From: Azospirillum brasilense
GTDB lineage: Bacteria > Pseudomonadota > Alphaproteobacteria > Azospirillales > Azospirillaceae
Length of the DNA: 64,000 nt
Assembly (NCBI RefSeq): GCF_022023855.1
Contig: NZ_CP059449.1
Location: 124,001-188,000, forward strand
Direction of reading: 5' to 3'
In this document: one piece after another, positions 1 through 8,336 of the stretch
Layout: each line of letters starts with the position of its first letter
Position numbering within the stretch: position 1 is the first letter of the stretch
Program-made: the position numbers and the translations under genes
Notes under the pieces: model-generated
What the model was told of the DNA's origin: nothing
The model's database searches: none
What the model saw: only the letters and a program-made list of their open reading frames with translations

Positions 1-2100
1 GATGCGCCGTCCCCACACCGCCACGGGCCGCGTCCGCCAGCGCCGCCCCGTCGCCAGCAGCAGGGCCAGCGCCAGCCAGACCAGCGTGTGCAGCGCCACC
101 TCGCGCAGCGTGTCGGGCGGCTCGTCCAGCGTGCCGCGGGTCAGCGCCTGGATGCCGAGGGACAGCAGCAGCGTGACGAAGGCCAGCCCGCCGGCCTCCA
201 GCAGCGCGACCACCCCGTCATCGCCCCTGCCGTCCGGGGCGGAGCGCAGCCAATGGGCGGCCAGGAAGAAGCCCGCCGCCGGCAGGCCGTAGCCGTAGAC
301 GATCCAGCCGAGCCCGTCCTCCCCATACTCCAGCACGGACGGGTTCAGCGCCAGCCGGACCAGCACGGCGCCCGCCACCAGCAGGATCACCGCGCGCAGC
401 GAGCGCAGCCCCATCCGCCGCTCCAGCCACGCCAGCACCGGCACCTGTGCCGCTAGCGCCACGGTCAGCCACGCCTCGCGCAGCATCATGACGGCGCCGA
501 GGCTGAGCGCCCCGGCGGCCCCGGCGGCGAAGGCGGCGAGCCCAAGACTGACGCCCGGCTGGTGGCGGTGGCGGGCCAGCGGGCCGGTTCCGGCGACCAG
601 CAGCGCCGCCAGCGCGAGGCTCGCCACCGGCCACAGCGTGTCGGCCTGCGGCGGGTCCAGCCGCCAATAGGCGAGCGCCAGAAGCACCACCGGCATCCAG
701 GCCGCCAGCGACGACCACAGCGCCGCCCGCGTCGACCGCCACAAGGCGATGAAGCCGCACATCCCGTACAGCATGGCAAAGCCGCCCACCGCCCACAGGA
801 ACCGTCCGGACTGAAGCGGCAACCCGGAACCGGGAGGAGGCACGATGGGATGCCCATCCGCGGTGACGTCGGGCGGCGGCAGGGGCCAGCGCGGCGCCGT
901 CCAGCCGGCGAAGGCCAGCAGAACCGCCAGCGCGCCGATCCATGCAACGCCGGCGATCCGCTCGATCCGCCGCCCCGCCGCGACGCAGAGCAGCCCGAAC
1001 AGGGCGAGCATCACCAGCGACCCGCTGCGGTGGCCGTCCACGGTGACGAGCATCGCCATCAGCAGCCCCAGCACCGCCACCGCCGCGACGGCCAGACGGT
1101 CAGCGCGCGGGCGCCCCCTCCAACGCAGCAGGTCGAACAGGGTGGTGCGCGGCATCGCCTCGACCGGCCCGGCCAGCAGGGCCGGCATCAGGAACAGCCC
1201 GGCGGTCAGCAGCAGATAGATCCCCACCGGCAGGGCATCGCCGGCGTTCCAGCCGCCGATGTACCAGACCGGCACCCAGCCCGCCGCCCCGATCAGCGTG
1301 CCCAGCCCCAGCCAGCGCCAGCCGCGCCACAGCACCACCGTCATGCCGGCGCCCGACAGGGCCAGCAGATAGGCGAACAGCCCCCACGCCGATCCCCCGA
1401 TGGACGAGACCAGCAGCGGCGTCGCGAAGCCGCCGAGCAGCCCCAGCGCCGCGATGTACGGCCCTTGGAGCAGCGACAGCGCCATGCCCAGCGCCGCCAG
1501 CCCGCCAAGCAGCGCGAAGGCCAGCGACGGGGCGAACAGGTCGTAAAGCACATAGCCGCCATAGACGCTGGCGAAGCCGGTGAACAGCCCGGCCGCGGTC
1601 AGGGCCGGGGGCACCGGATCGCGGCCACCCGGCTCCGCCCCTCCGCCGCGCTGCCGCAGCCATTCGCCGCCGATCATCAGCGCCGCGGCGGAGAGCAGGC
1701 CGAGCGTGACGCGCACGCCGGGGCCGAGCCAGCCCTGCTCGATCGACATCTTGATGAAGAAGGCCGCCGCCAGCGCGACCGTGGCCCCGCCCAGCCAGAT
1801 CAGCCAGCGCCCGGCCAGAGCGTCCTCCAGCCGGCTCCACACGGACAGCGGGGGTTGAGTCGGCTCCGGGAGCGGGTGGATCGGCGGCGGTTGGATCGGC
1901 GGCGGCTCCGGCGGAGCCTCCGCCATGACGGCGGCGCCCGCGGCGGGAACGTCGACCGGCGCGGCGTTGACCGTCACCGGCCCCTGCACCCGCTCCAGCG
2001 CCTGCCGCAGCCGGGCGATCTCGCGCTCCTGCGCCGTCAGCCGGCGGTTGAACCGGTGGGCGACGATGGCCCCGATCAGCACCAGAAGAATGACGTCCAT
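1..2100 (-). CDS. DUF2339 multi-pass membrane protein, C-terminus off the window edge
   Basis: At least 700 codons read from ATG at 2100 to base 1 with no stop, so the C-terminal end lies outside the window. The protein starts with one membrane segment (MDVILLVLIGAIVAHRF), then a short helical stretch (LTAQEREIARLRQALERV), a Pro-rich linker, and a long series of Gly/Ala/Leu-rich hydrophobic helices typical of DUF2339, a family of large inner-membrane proteins of unknown function. The start is chosen because the first transmembrane helix begins there. It lies 44 bp after the stop of the DUF72 gene on the same strand, so the two may be co-transcribed. The family call is by overall pattern; no function is assigned. 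Confidence 0.8.
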   Translation of the reverse strand, partial: MDVILLVLIGAIVAHRFNRRLTAQEREIARLRQALERVQGPVTVNAAPVDVPAAGAAVMAEAPPEPPPIQPPPIHPLPEPTQPPLSVWSRLEDALAGRWLIWLGGATVALAAAFFIKMSIEQGWLGPGVRVTLGLLSAAALMIGGEWLRQRGGGAEPGGRDPVPPALTAAGLFTGFASVYGGYVLYDLFAPSLAFALLGGLAALGMALSLLQGPYIAALGLLGGFATPLLVSSIGGSAWGLFAYLLALSGAGMTVVLWRGWRWLGLGTLIGAAGWVPVWYIGGWNAGDALPVGIYLLLTAGLFLMPALLAGPVEAMPRTTLFDLLRWRGRPRADRLAVAAVAVLGLLMAMLVTVDGHRSGSLVMLALFGLLCVAAGRRIERIAGVAWIGALAVLLAFAGWTAPRWPLPPPDVTADGHPIVPPPGSGLPLQSGRFLWAVGGFAMLYGMCGFIALWRSTRAALWSSLAAWMPVVLLALAYWRLDPPQADTLWPVASLALAALLVAGTGPLARHRHQPGVSLGLAAFAAGAAGALSLGAVMMLREAWLTVALAAQVPVLAWLERRMGLRSLRAVILLVAGAVLVRLALNPSVLEYGEDGLGWIVYGYGLPAAGFFLAAHWLRSAPDGRGDDGVVALLEAGGLAFVTLLLSLGIQALTRGTLDEPPDTLREVALHTLVWLALALLLATGRRWRTRPVAVWGRRI

Positions 2101-2144
2101 GCCCGACCGCCCCGGCTGCGCTTGCGTTCGCGCAACGATAGCGG

Positions 2145-2915
2145 TCAGGCGCCGGGCTTGTCTCTCTGACCTGTGGAGGCACCCAAACGGCTCATCAGCG
2201 TCAGCGCATCGTCAACCGCGTGAAAGTCCGCCGTGTTGTCGAAGACGCACCAGACCGGCCGCTCCCGCGCCTCGTCCCGGAAGCGCCGGGCCAGCCGGGC
2301 CAGCACGTCCAGCGGGTAGGCGCTGCGGTACATCACCGGCGAGCCGTGCAGCCGCCAGTAACGGAAGCCGTCCCAGCCCGCCGGCTCCGCCGCGGCGGGC
2401 ACCGGGGCCGGGTCGGCGGCGGCGCGGGCCACGGCGTGCTCGACCAGCAGCCGGTCCGGCTCCGCCGCGAACCAGCTCGGGTGGCGCGGTTCGCAGACGA
2501 CGAGGCCGGCGAACCGCTCGCGCAGGGCCGCGAAGAAGGGTCTGGCCACCGCCGGCTGGAAGCGCAGCGTCGGCGGCAACTGCACCAGCAGCGGCCCCAG
2601 CCGGTCGCCGAGATGCCCGACCTCGTACAGGTAATGCTCCAGCGCGGCGGCGCAGTCCTTGAGCCGCTGCTCGTGCGTGATCGCGCGCGGCAGCTTGACC
2701 GCGAAGCGGAAGTCCGGCGGCGCCGAGGCCGCCCAGCGCTCCCAGGTCTCCGGCTTGTGCGGGCGGTAGAAGCGGCTGTTGACCTCCACCATCGGGAAGA
2801 CGCGGGCGTAGCGCTCCAGATGCGTGCCCTCCGCCGGGAAGGCCGGGGCGGAAGGCTTCGGGATGCTCCAGCCGGCGCAGCCGATGCGGATGGCGTTGAT
2901 GGTCCCTTCGGCCAA
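2145..2915 (-). CDS. DUF72 domain protein
   Basis: The 256-residue product has the DUF72 signature: an N-terminal IRIGCAGWSIPK strand, then an EVNSRFYRPHKPETWERWA block and FRFAVKLPRAITHEQRL. Later come a conserved EPRHPSW segment and a C-terminal YWRLHGSP / CVFDNTADFHAV region. DUF72 proteins adopt a TIM-barrel-like fold; their biochemical role is not established. The length is typical for the family. The ATG start directly precedes the conserved first strand. It lies just upstream of the DUF2339 gene on the same strand and 34 bp downstream of a small hypothetical gene, so a three-gene minus-strand unit is possible. Confidence 0.9.
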   Translation of the reverse strand: MAEGTINAIRIGCAGWSIPKPSAPAFPAEGTHLERYARVFPMVEVNSRFYRPHKPETWERWAASAPPDFRFAVKLPRAITHEQRLKDCAAALEHYLYEVGHLGDRLGPLLVQLPPTLRFQPAVARPFFAALRERFAGLVVCEPRHPSWFAAEPDRLLVEHAVARAAADPAPVPAAAEPAGWDGFRYWRLHGSPVMYRSAYPLDVLARLARRFRDEARERPVWCVFDNTADFHAVDDALTLMSRLGASTGQRDKPGA

Positions 2916-2949
2916 GCCTCTGCTCTCCCTGGGCGCGTGCGTTCCCGCC

Positions 2950-3300
2950 TTAGAACAGCGTCGGCTGCCGCTCGTCCCGCAAAGGGAAGCCTTCCGTGCG
3001 GTCGGCGCCGGCGATCAGGCGGGCCATCTCCCGGCGCGCCTTCTCCGCCTCGTAGCCGCCGCGGTAGCGCCCGATGAAGCCCTTCTGGCAGGCCCGGCTG
3101 AAGCGCTGCGACGCGGTTTCCCAATCATCGCCGGGGCGCAGCCAGCTCACATAGGTGGTGCCGGTCCGCGGGTCGGTGCGCAGGTAGCGGCCATGCCCCT
3201 TCGGACCCCGCACCCACTGGCCGGGATTCAGGCGCAGAGCCCCCCGCGCCAGCAGCAGGGACACCTGCGGGGTGAGTTCGATGGTCGGAAAATACGGCAT
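2950..3300 (-). CDS. hypothetical protein, 116 residues
   Basis: I do not recognise a named family. The protein is soluble and basic, with no signal peptide or membrane segment. Visible features are an N-terminal MPYFPTIELTPQVSLLLARG, a central GHGRYLRTDPRTGTTYVSWL stretch and an Arg/Glu-rich helix near the C-terminus (GGYEAEKARREMARLI). ATG at 3300 is preferred over the longer possible start at 3399, because the extra 33 residues are Pro/Arg-rich and look like untranslated leader. Codon use resembles the neighbours. It lies upstream of DUF72 on the same strand. Confidence 0.6.
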   Translation of the reverse strand: MPYFPTIELTPQVSLLLARGALRLNPGQWVRGPKGHGRYLRTDPRTGTTYVSWLRPGDDWETASQRFSRACQKGFIGRYRGGYEAEKARREMARLIAGADRTEGFPLRDERQPTLF

Positions 3301-3530
3301 GGCGAACCCTCTCGGCGGCGCGCCGGGGGGCGGGCCGCGAACGTCTCGTCTCTGGTTTCGGAATGCCCTAGATATGGGGATTTCAGCCCGTTTGTTCAAG
3401 TTTTGTTCACGGTTAAGCCCAGGCTGCTTGAACGGTTATTCGAGCTGTGTCCCCTGAACTTGTCCGTTGAGTGAAAGGGCCGTCCGTCCTAGGCTCCGGC
3501 TCAGCTTTTCCCTGATGGTCACGAGAGCGC

Positions 3531-4841
3531 ATGCGCCCCCTGCTGTCCCTTCCCGTCCGCCTCCTGCTCGCCACCACGATCCTGGCCGGCTGCCAGACGA
3601 CGGGCGCCCCGCCCGTGTCGGCCACCACCACGTCCGGAATCGCGAAGGCGTCCGCCGCCGCCCCGGCCAGCGTGGCCCCGGTCCAGCCCGCCGTCAGCTT
3701 TGCCGACTGGCTGAAGTCCCTGCGCGCCGAGGCGCTCGGCCAGGGCATCCGCGCCCAGACCTTCGACCGCGCCTTCGCCAACGTGAAGCTGTCGGACCGG
3801 GTGGTCGAGCTGGATTCCTCCCAGCCGGAGTTCAACCGCCAGCCCTGGCAGTATCTGGACAGCGCGGTCAACGACCGCCGCGTCCAGGCCGGGCGCCAGC
3901 GCATCCAGGACAACGGCGCGCTGCTGCGCCGCATCAGCCAGCGCTCCGGCGTCCCGGCGGAGATCCTGGTGGCCTTCTGGGGCGTGGAGACCGACTTCGG
4001 CAACTTCACCGGCGGCTTCTCCGTCGTCGACGCGCTGACCACGCTGGCCTATGAGGGCCGCCGCGCCAGCTACTTCCGGACGGAGCTGCTGGCCGCCCTG
4101 CGCATCCTCGACAGCGGCGACATCCCGCCGGAGCGGATGAGCGGTTCCTGGGCCGGCGCCATGGGCCAGACTCAGTTCATGCCGACCATCTTCCTGAAGC
4201 ACGCCACCGACGAGGACGGCGACGGGCGGCGCGACATCTGGGGCAGCCTGCCCGACGTCTTCGCCTCCACCGCGAAGTTCGTGCAGGCCAACGGCTGGCG
4301 CACCGGGGAGCGCTGGGGCGAGGAAGTCACCCTGCCCGCCGGCTTCCCCTACGAGCAGGCCGAATACAACATCACCAAACCGGTCTCCGAATGGCGCCGC
4401 CTCGGCGTGCGGCCGGTCAACGGCGGCGATCTGAGCGGCGGCGAGGAGGAGCGGGCCGCCGTCCTGATGCTCGCCGGGGCGCAGGGTCCGGCCTTCCTGG
4501 TCCGGGAGAATTTCCGGGCGATCATGAAGTACAACCCCTCCACCAGCTACGCGCTGGCGGTGGCGCTGCTGTCCGACCGTCTGGCGGGTCGTTCCGGCGT
4601 CCAGGGAAGCTGGCCGCGCCACGAACCGGCGCTGAGCCGCGACGAACGGATCGAGCTTCAGGAGCGGCTGGCCTCGCTGGGCATGGAGCCGGGGACGGCG
4701 GACGGCATCGTCGGCGCCAACACCCGCAACGCCGTGCGCCGCTTCCAGCAATCGATCGGCGCCGTGCCCGACGGCTTCGCCACCAAGTCCCTGCTGGAAC
4801 GGCTGCGCCAGTCCGCCGCTCCCGTCCCGGCGGCGGGCTGA
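3531..4841 (+). CDS. MltB-family lytic murein transglycosylase, lipoprotein
   Basis: This 436-residue protein would cleave peptidoglycan glycan strands, forming 1,6-anhydro-muramyl ends, in the periplasm. The N-terminus is a lipoprotein signal with lipobox LAGC (Cys21). The SLT_2/MltB catalytic domain follows from about residue 55; the expected catalytic glutamate is Glu153 in FWGVETDFGNF, and the GSWAGAMGQTQFMPT motif comes later. The C-terminal ~65 residues (from about 370, DERIELQERLASLGMEPGTA) form a PG_binding_1 peptidoglycan-binding domain. This architecture is standard for MltB-type enzymes of alphaproteobacteria. A DUF1232 gene begins 9 bp after its stop. Confidence 0.93.
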   Translation: MRPLLSLPVRLLLATTILAGCQTTGAPPVSATTTSGIAKASAAAPASVAPVQPAVSFADWLKSLRAEALGQGIRAQTFDRAFANVKLSDRVVELDSSQPEFNRQPWQYLDSAVNDRRVQAGRQRIQDNGALLRRISQRSGVPAEILVAFWGVETDFGNFTGGFSVVDALTTLAYEGRRASYFRTELLAALRILDSGDIPPERMSGSWAGAMGQTQFMPTIFLKHATDEDGDGRRDIWGSLPDVFASTAKFVQANGWRTGERWGEEVTLPAGFPYEQAEYNITKPVSEWRRLGVRPVNGGDLSGGEEERAAVLMLAGAQGPAFLVRENFRAIMKYNPSTSYALAVALLSDRLAGRSGVQGSWPRHEPALSRDERIELQERLASLGMEPGTADGIVGANTRNAVRRFQQSIGAVPDGFATKSLLERLRQSAAPVPAAG

Positions 4842-4850
4842 CAGGCCGCG

Positions 4851-5240
4851 ATGCTGGCGGCGGCGAAGGGCTGGGCGCGGCGGATCAAGCGCGACGTGAT
4901 CGCGCTCTACCTGGCGGCGCGCGACCCGCGGACGCCCTGGTACGCCCGCGTGGCCGCCGCCGCGGTGGCGGCCTACGCGCTCAGCCCCATCGACCTGATC
5001 CCCGACTTCGTGCCGGTTCTGGGCTACCTGGACGACCTGCTGATCGTTCCGCTCGGCATCCTGCTGGTCATCCGTCTGATCCCGGCGGCGGTGCTGGAGG
5101 AACACCGCGCCACCGCCGCCCGGCTGGCCGACCGGCCGGTCAGCTACACCGCCGCCGCTCTGATGGTCGGGATCTGGTTGGTCGCCGCCGTCGCCCTGTT
5201 CTGGTGGCTCGAACCCTATGTCGAGGGCTGGCTGGGGTAG
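4851..5240 (+). CDS. YkvA/DUF1232 family small membrane protein
   Basis: The 129-residue product carries the DUF1232 core, YALSPIDLIPDFVPVLGYLDDLLIVPLG at about residues 42-69, where SPIDLIPD is the diagnostic motif. A second hydrophobic segment near the C-terminus (ALMVGIWLVAAVALFWW) suggests membrane association. The function of the family is unknown. It begins 9 bp after the transglycosylase stop, so the two are probably co-transcribed. It ends 19 bp before the convergent yjbQ-like gene. Confidence 0.88.
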   Translation: MLAAAKGWARRIKRDVIALYLAARDPRTPWYARVAAAAVAAYALSPIDLIPDFVPVLGYLDDLLIVPLGILLVIRLIPAAVLEEHRATAARLADRPVSYTAAALMVGIWLVAAVALFWWLEPYVEGWLG

Positions 5241-5259
5241 AGGCGCGGACGCCGTCCCC

Positions 5260-5679
5260 TCATTCGCCCAGCAGATGCAGCGCCAGGGTCCGCTCGTGGG
5301 GCCGGCGGCGGTGCTCGAACAGATAGATCCCCTGCCAGGTGCCCAGCGCCATCCGCCCCTCCAGCACGGGGATGGACAGCTGCACCGTGGTCAGCGCGCT
5401 GCGGATGTGGGCGGGCATGTCGTCCGGCCCTTCCAGAATGTGGTCGTAAAGCGCGGGGCCTTCCGGCACCAGCCGCTTGAAGAAGCGCTCCAGGTCGCCG
5501 CGCACGCTCGGGTCGGCGTTCTCCTGGATCACCAGCGAGGCCGAGGTGTGCCGGCAGAAGACCGTCAGCAGACCGGTCTCCATGCCCTGGGTGGCGACCC
5601 AGCGGGCCACCGGCTCGGTCACCTCGACCAGCCCCTGGCCGTGGGTTTGGGTGGTCAGCGTTGTGACGGCCTGCCGCAT
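5260..5679 (-). CDS. YjbQ family protein (UPF0047)
   Basis: The 139-residue protein matches the YjbQ/UPF0047 family throughout: a TxxxTHGQGLVEVTEPV N-terminus, the conserved FCRHTSASLVIQENADP block at about residues 41-57, DHILEGPDDMPAHIRSAL, and a C-terminal GTWQGIYLFEHRRRPHER. Family members are described as having secondary thiamine-phosphate synthase activity in vitro; the physiological role is not settled. It stands alone on the minus strand, convergent with the DUF1232 gene and divergent from the CoxG-like gene with 92 bp between. Confidence 0.9.
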   Translation of the reverse strand: MRQAVTTLTTQTHGQGLVEVTEPVARWVATQGMETGLLTVFCRHTSASLVIQENADPSVRGDLERFFKRLVPEGPALYDHILEGPDDMPAHIRSALTTVQLSIPVLEGRMALGTWQGIYLFEHRRRPHERTLALHLLGE

Positions 5680-5771
5680 GTTTGTCGCCCTCCGTGCTCG
5701 ATTGCGCGTCTTGGAAGCGGGTCATCCATACACCAAATCGCTTGGCGTTCCCGACCAACAACAGGTGATTC

Positions 5772-6215
5772 ATGGAACTGAACGGCCAGTACCGGATTCC
5801 GGCGGCGCGCGAGCGGGTCTTCACCGCGCTCTGCGATCCCGCCGTGCTGCAACGCTGCATCCCGGTGCTGGAGGAGATGGACCGGCTGTCGCCCACCGAA
5901 TACACCGCGCGCGTTCGCGCCACGGTCGGGCCGCTGAACGCGCGCTTTGCCGGCAACGTCCGGGTAGCGCCGGAGGACGCGCCGCGCTTCTACATTCTCT
6001 ACGCCGAAGGCAAGGGCGGTCTTGCCGGGGCGGTCAAGGGCGAGGCCCGCATCACGCTGGAGGAGGTGGACGGCCACACCCACTTGTCCTTCACACTCGC
6101 GGCGGCGCTGGGCGGGGCCGTCGGCCGTCTGGCGGTCAAGCTGGTCAAGGCCAAGGCCGACCGCGTCATCGACGGCTTTTTCGAGCGCTTCACGGCCGAG
6201 GTCCTGAACGGCTGA
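5772..6215 (+). CDS. CoxG-like SRPBCC family protein
   Basis: The 147-residue protein has the SRPBCC fold pattern of CoxG (CO dehydrogenase subunit G-like): MELNGQYRIPAARERVFTAL at the start, then DPAVLQRCIPVLEEM, and a C-terminal helix LAVKLVKAKADRVIDGFFERF. CoxG proteins are associated with aerobic CO dehydrogenase maturation, but no coxMSL genes are present here. A stand-alone lipid- or cofactor-binding SRPBCC protein is therefore the safer reading. An AGGTGA ribosome-binding site lies just before the ATG. It is followed 119 bp later by nifQ. Confidence 0.85.
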   Translation: MELNGQYRIPAARERVFTALCDPAVLQRCIPVLEEMDRLSPTEYTARVRATVGPLNARFAGNVRVAPEDAPRFYILYAEGKGGLAGAVKGEARITLEEVDGHTHLSFTLAAALGGAVGRLAVKLVKAKADRVIDGFFERFTAEVLNG

Positions 6216-6334
6216 CGCGGATGCCGGGGAAGCCTCGACAACGCACCCGCAAAAAACCACTTCGCAGTTGCGGGAATTTGATCCACCATCATGGTCATGA
6301 CCGAACAACCCCCCGATGCGGGAGTTCGCCGAAC

Positions 6335-6979
6335 ATGATTGCCGACACCGTGATTGCCCATATCGCTGATCCGGCCCTGGCCCTCTCCATCCATCCACCC
6401 GCCGATGCACTGGACAGCCTTCCGGATGGCCCAGCCCTCGACCGGCTGCTGTTTACCCGCATCGTCGGCCTGGCCGCGCAGCATCCCGGCGGCGTCACAG
6501 CGTCCCTGGGACTGCCCCGCGGCGCGCTGGCCGAAGTGATCCGACGGCATGCGACGGGCTTCGCCCATCTCCTCCCCACCCTGCCTGACGGCAGCGGCGA
6601 GGACGCCATCGAGGAGGAGGATCTGCGAGCCTTCCTGCTCGACCACCGCGCCGCCGGGACCGTCGAGGAGGAATGGCTGGCCGCCATCGTCGCCCGCCGC
6701 ACGCTGGGGCCGAATCACCTTTGGCAGGACATGGGCTTCGCCAACCGGCGGGAGCTGAACGCCATGTTCCGCCGCCATTTCCCGTCGCTGGTCGCGCTGA
6801 ACAGCGGCGACATGAAATGGAAGAAATTCTTCTACCGCCAACTGTGCGAGCGCGAGGGGCTGATGCTCTGCAAATCCCCGAACTGCGAGGTGTGCGACGA
6901 CTTCAGCGCCTGCTTCAGCGCGGAGGACGGCGACCCGCTGAGCACCCTGGCCCGCGTGGCCCGTGGCGAGGGGGCCTGA
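6335..6979 (+). CDS. nifQ: Nitrogen fixation protein NifQ
   Basis: NifQ is a molybdenum- and iron-sulfur-containing donor thought to supply Mo for FeMo-cofactor assembly on NifEN. The 214-residue protein has the diagnostic C-terminal cysteine motif C-x4-C-x2-C-x5-C at Cys179, Cys184, Cys187 and Cys193 (CKSPNCEVCDDFSAC). It is preceded by the conserved NRRELNAMFRRHFPSLVALN and MKWKKFFYRQLCEREG segments. The start is the ATG at 6335, which gives the usual family length; longer readings extend into an unrelated leader. No TGT-N10-ACA or -24/-12 element was found in the 119 bp upstream, so its control is unclear. It lies about 50 kb from the nifA-nifB region in this window. Confidence 0.95.
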   Translation: MIADTVIAHIADPALALSIHPPADALDSLPDGPALDRLLFTRIVGLAAQHPGGVTASLGLPRGALAEVIRRHATGFAHLLPTLPDGSGEDAIEEEDLRAFLLDHRAAGTVEEEWLAAIVARRTLGPNHLWQDMGFANRRELNAMFRRHFPSLVALNSGDMKWKKFFYRQLCEREGLMLCKSPNCEVCDDFSACFSAEDGDPLSTLARVARGEGA

Positions 6980-7128
6980 ACGAAGGTGCCTGAACAAAGA
7001 TGCGTTGCCGGTGAAGAAAGCCGCTTGACCGGAGCGCCGTCACCCGTTAGATAACGCCACCCGCCGGACGGAAGGCCAAGCAAGGCCCGATGAACGGCAG
7101 GTCTCCGATGGTCGCGTCAAGCATCAGC

Positions 7129-7214
7129 GGAAGGGTGGCCGAGTGGTTAAAGGCAGCAGACTGTAAATCTGCCCGCGTAAGCGTACGCTGGTTCAAATCC
7201 AGCCCCTTCCACCA
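7129..7214 (+). tRNA. tRNA-Tyr (anticodon GTA), CCA encoded
   Basis: The gene folds as a class II tRNA with a long variable arm. The acceptor stem pairs GGAAGGG (7129-7135) with CCCTTCC (7204-7210), followed by discriminator A and encoded CCA. The anticodon stem GCAGA/TCTGC encloses loop CTGTAAA, with GTA at 7163-7165. The T-loop reads GGTTCAAATCC. A strong hairpin terminator follows directly. Confidence 0.97.
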
Positions 7215-7221
7215 TCTGACG

Positions 7222-7253
7222 CGGCCGGTTCATGACAGGGTCATGGCCGGCCG
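7222..7253 (+). terminator. Rho-independent terminator of tRNA-Tyr
   Basis: CGGCCGG (7222-7228) and CATGAC (7231-7236) pair with GTCATG (7240-7245) and CCGGCCG (7247-7253) around a 3-nt loop. The stem is followed by TTTCCTTTTCC on the plus strand. It sits 8 bp after the tRNA CCA end. Confidence 0.8.
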
Positions 7254-7301
7254 TTTCCTTTTCCAGACAACGCTGAACTGTTGCCGCATCAGCGCGCCAT
7301 A

Positions 7302-7664
7302 TCAACGTGGCTGCGCTCCCAGATCCTCGAAGGTCAGGCCCTTGTCGGTGCGGGTGAAGCGGCCTTTTCCGTTCACGGTCATCGCCGGCACACCCGGCTG
7401 CGGCGCAAAGGTCGCCGCGTAATAGCAATCATACTGCTTGTCGTCCGGCTTCGGGGCGCCGTTCCGGTATTTGGTATCGACGCAGCCCTGCTTGCGGAAG
7501 CCCTCGAAACCGCGGAAGCCGCCCTGCCCCTGGCCGTCCAGTGCCCGCCGGGTGTGCGTTTCCACCAGCTTGCGCATGTCAGACTCGCCCGGCTCTCCTG
7601 AACAGGCGGCCAGCGGCAGCACCGCCAGACCGCACAGCACCGCACGCCGCACCACGCCCCCCAT
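7302..7664 (-). CDS. Small putative lipoprotein
   Basis: The 120-residue product begins MGGVVRRAVLCGLAVLPLAACSGEP, a lipoprotein signal peptide with lipobox LAAC and a Cys acceptor. The mature part contains two further cysteines (KQGCVDTKY and KQYDCYYAATF) that could form a disulfide. It ends with a TVNGKGRFTRTDKGLTFEDLG segment. I do not recognise a named family. ATG at 7664 is chosen because AGGA lies 5 nt upstream; a GTG at 7676, overlapping the stop of the response regulator gene as GTGA, is an alternative. Either way it is the second gene of a two-gene unit after the receiver protein. Confidence 0.7.
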   Translation of the reverse strand: MGGVVRRAVLCGLAVLPLAACSGEPGESDMRKLVETHTRRALDGQGQGGFRGFEGFRKQGCVDTKYRNGAPKPDDKQYDCYYAATFAPQPGVPAMTVNGKGRFTRTDKGLTFEDLGAQPR

Positions 7665-7672
7665 CCTCTTCC

Positions 7673-8077
7673 TCACTTGCCGGCCAGCAGACGGTCCACC
7701 CGCTCCTTCAGGGCACCGAAGGACGGCGGCTTCACGACGAAGCCGTTGACACCCAGGGACATGGCCTTCTTCACGATTTCGGATTCCGTGTGGTTGGTCA
7801 GGAAGACCACCGGCGTGCGGCGGTTCCGCACCTCCGCGCTGGCCCGCAGCTCAGCCAGGAACTGGAGGCCGGACACCGGCTTCATGTCGATGTCGCAGAC
7901 GATCACGTCCGGGGTGGCGCGGATGCATTCCCGCATGCCGGTCTCCCCGTTGTCGGCCTCGGCGATCGAGCGGAAGCCGATCTGCGAGAGGATCTGCATG
8001 ATGGTCCGGCGCACGAAGGGCTGATCTTCGATGACCAGAATGCTGTACTGCCCGTAATCGACCGGCTTCCTGTCCAT
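7673..8077 (-). CDS. Single-domain response regulator (CheY-like receiver)
   Basis: The 134-residue product is a stand-alone REC domain with no output domain. The acidic pair lies in ILVIEDQPF (Glu17, Asp18), the predicted phosphoacceptor is Asp62 in VIVCDIDMKPVSG, the conserved Thr is in VVFLTNHTE, and the Lys is in GFVVKPPSF. ATG at 8077 is preceded by GAAGGAGGG with good spacing; a longer reading from 8179 adds a sequence unlike REC domains. A hybrid kinase lies 1.2 kb away on the other strand. Whether the two are partners is unknown. Confidence 0.92.
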   Translation of the reverse strand: MDRKPVDYGQYSILVIEDQPFVRRTIMQILSQIGFRSIAEADNGETGMRECIRATPDVIVCDIDMKPVSGLQFLAELRASAEVRNRRTPVVFLTNHTESEIVKKAMSLGVNGFVVKPPSFGALKERVDRLLAGK

Positions 8078-8264
8078 CGCGGCACCCTCCTTCGCCCGAG
8101 CCCGGGAACTGGCCAGGGAGCTGGTCAAAGAACTGGCCAAGAACCGGTGGACCCAGCCCATGGTCGTACAGCCGAACACTGATAATGCGACTCCGCTGAA
8201 CGAGCAACCAAAGGACGGTTACAACTTTTAAAGAATGGCGGATTTCCGGCGGCATGGAACGGCA

Positions 8265-8292
8265 AAGGGCCGCGCGGAACCGCACGGCCCTT
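8265..8292 (-). terminator. Probable hairpin terminator after the 8337-8729 gene
   Basis: AAGGGCCG (8265-8272) and CGGCCCTT (8285-8292) form a GC-rich stem with a 12-nt loop. Read on the minus strand it lies 45 bp past the stop of the hypothetical gene and is followed by TTGCCG, so the U-tract is weak. Confidence 0.5.
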
Positions 8293-8336
8293 GGTTATCC
8301 GCATGAATCGAAGGCACCTCCGGCGATCGCCCGACC

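Noticed and set aside
562..2169. Long plus-strand reading frame of 535 codons
   Set aside because: It is antisense to the DUF2339 gene. Its translation is Arg/Gln/Pro-rich low-complexity sequence typical of a shadow frame in GC-rich DNA.
5772..6215. CoxG-like gene as sign of a CO dehydrogenase cluster
   Set aside because: No coxM, coxS or coxL genes are nearby, and SRPBCC proteins have many roles.
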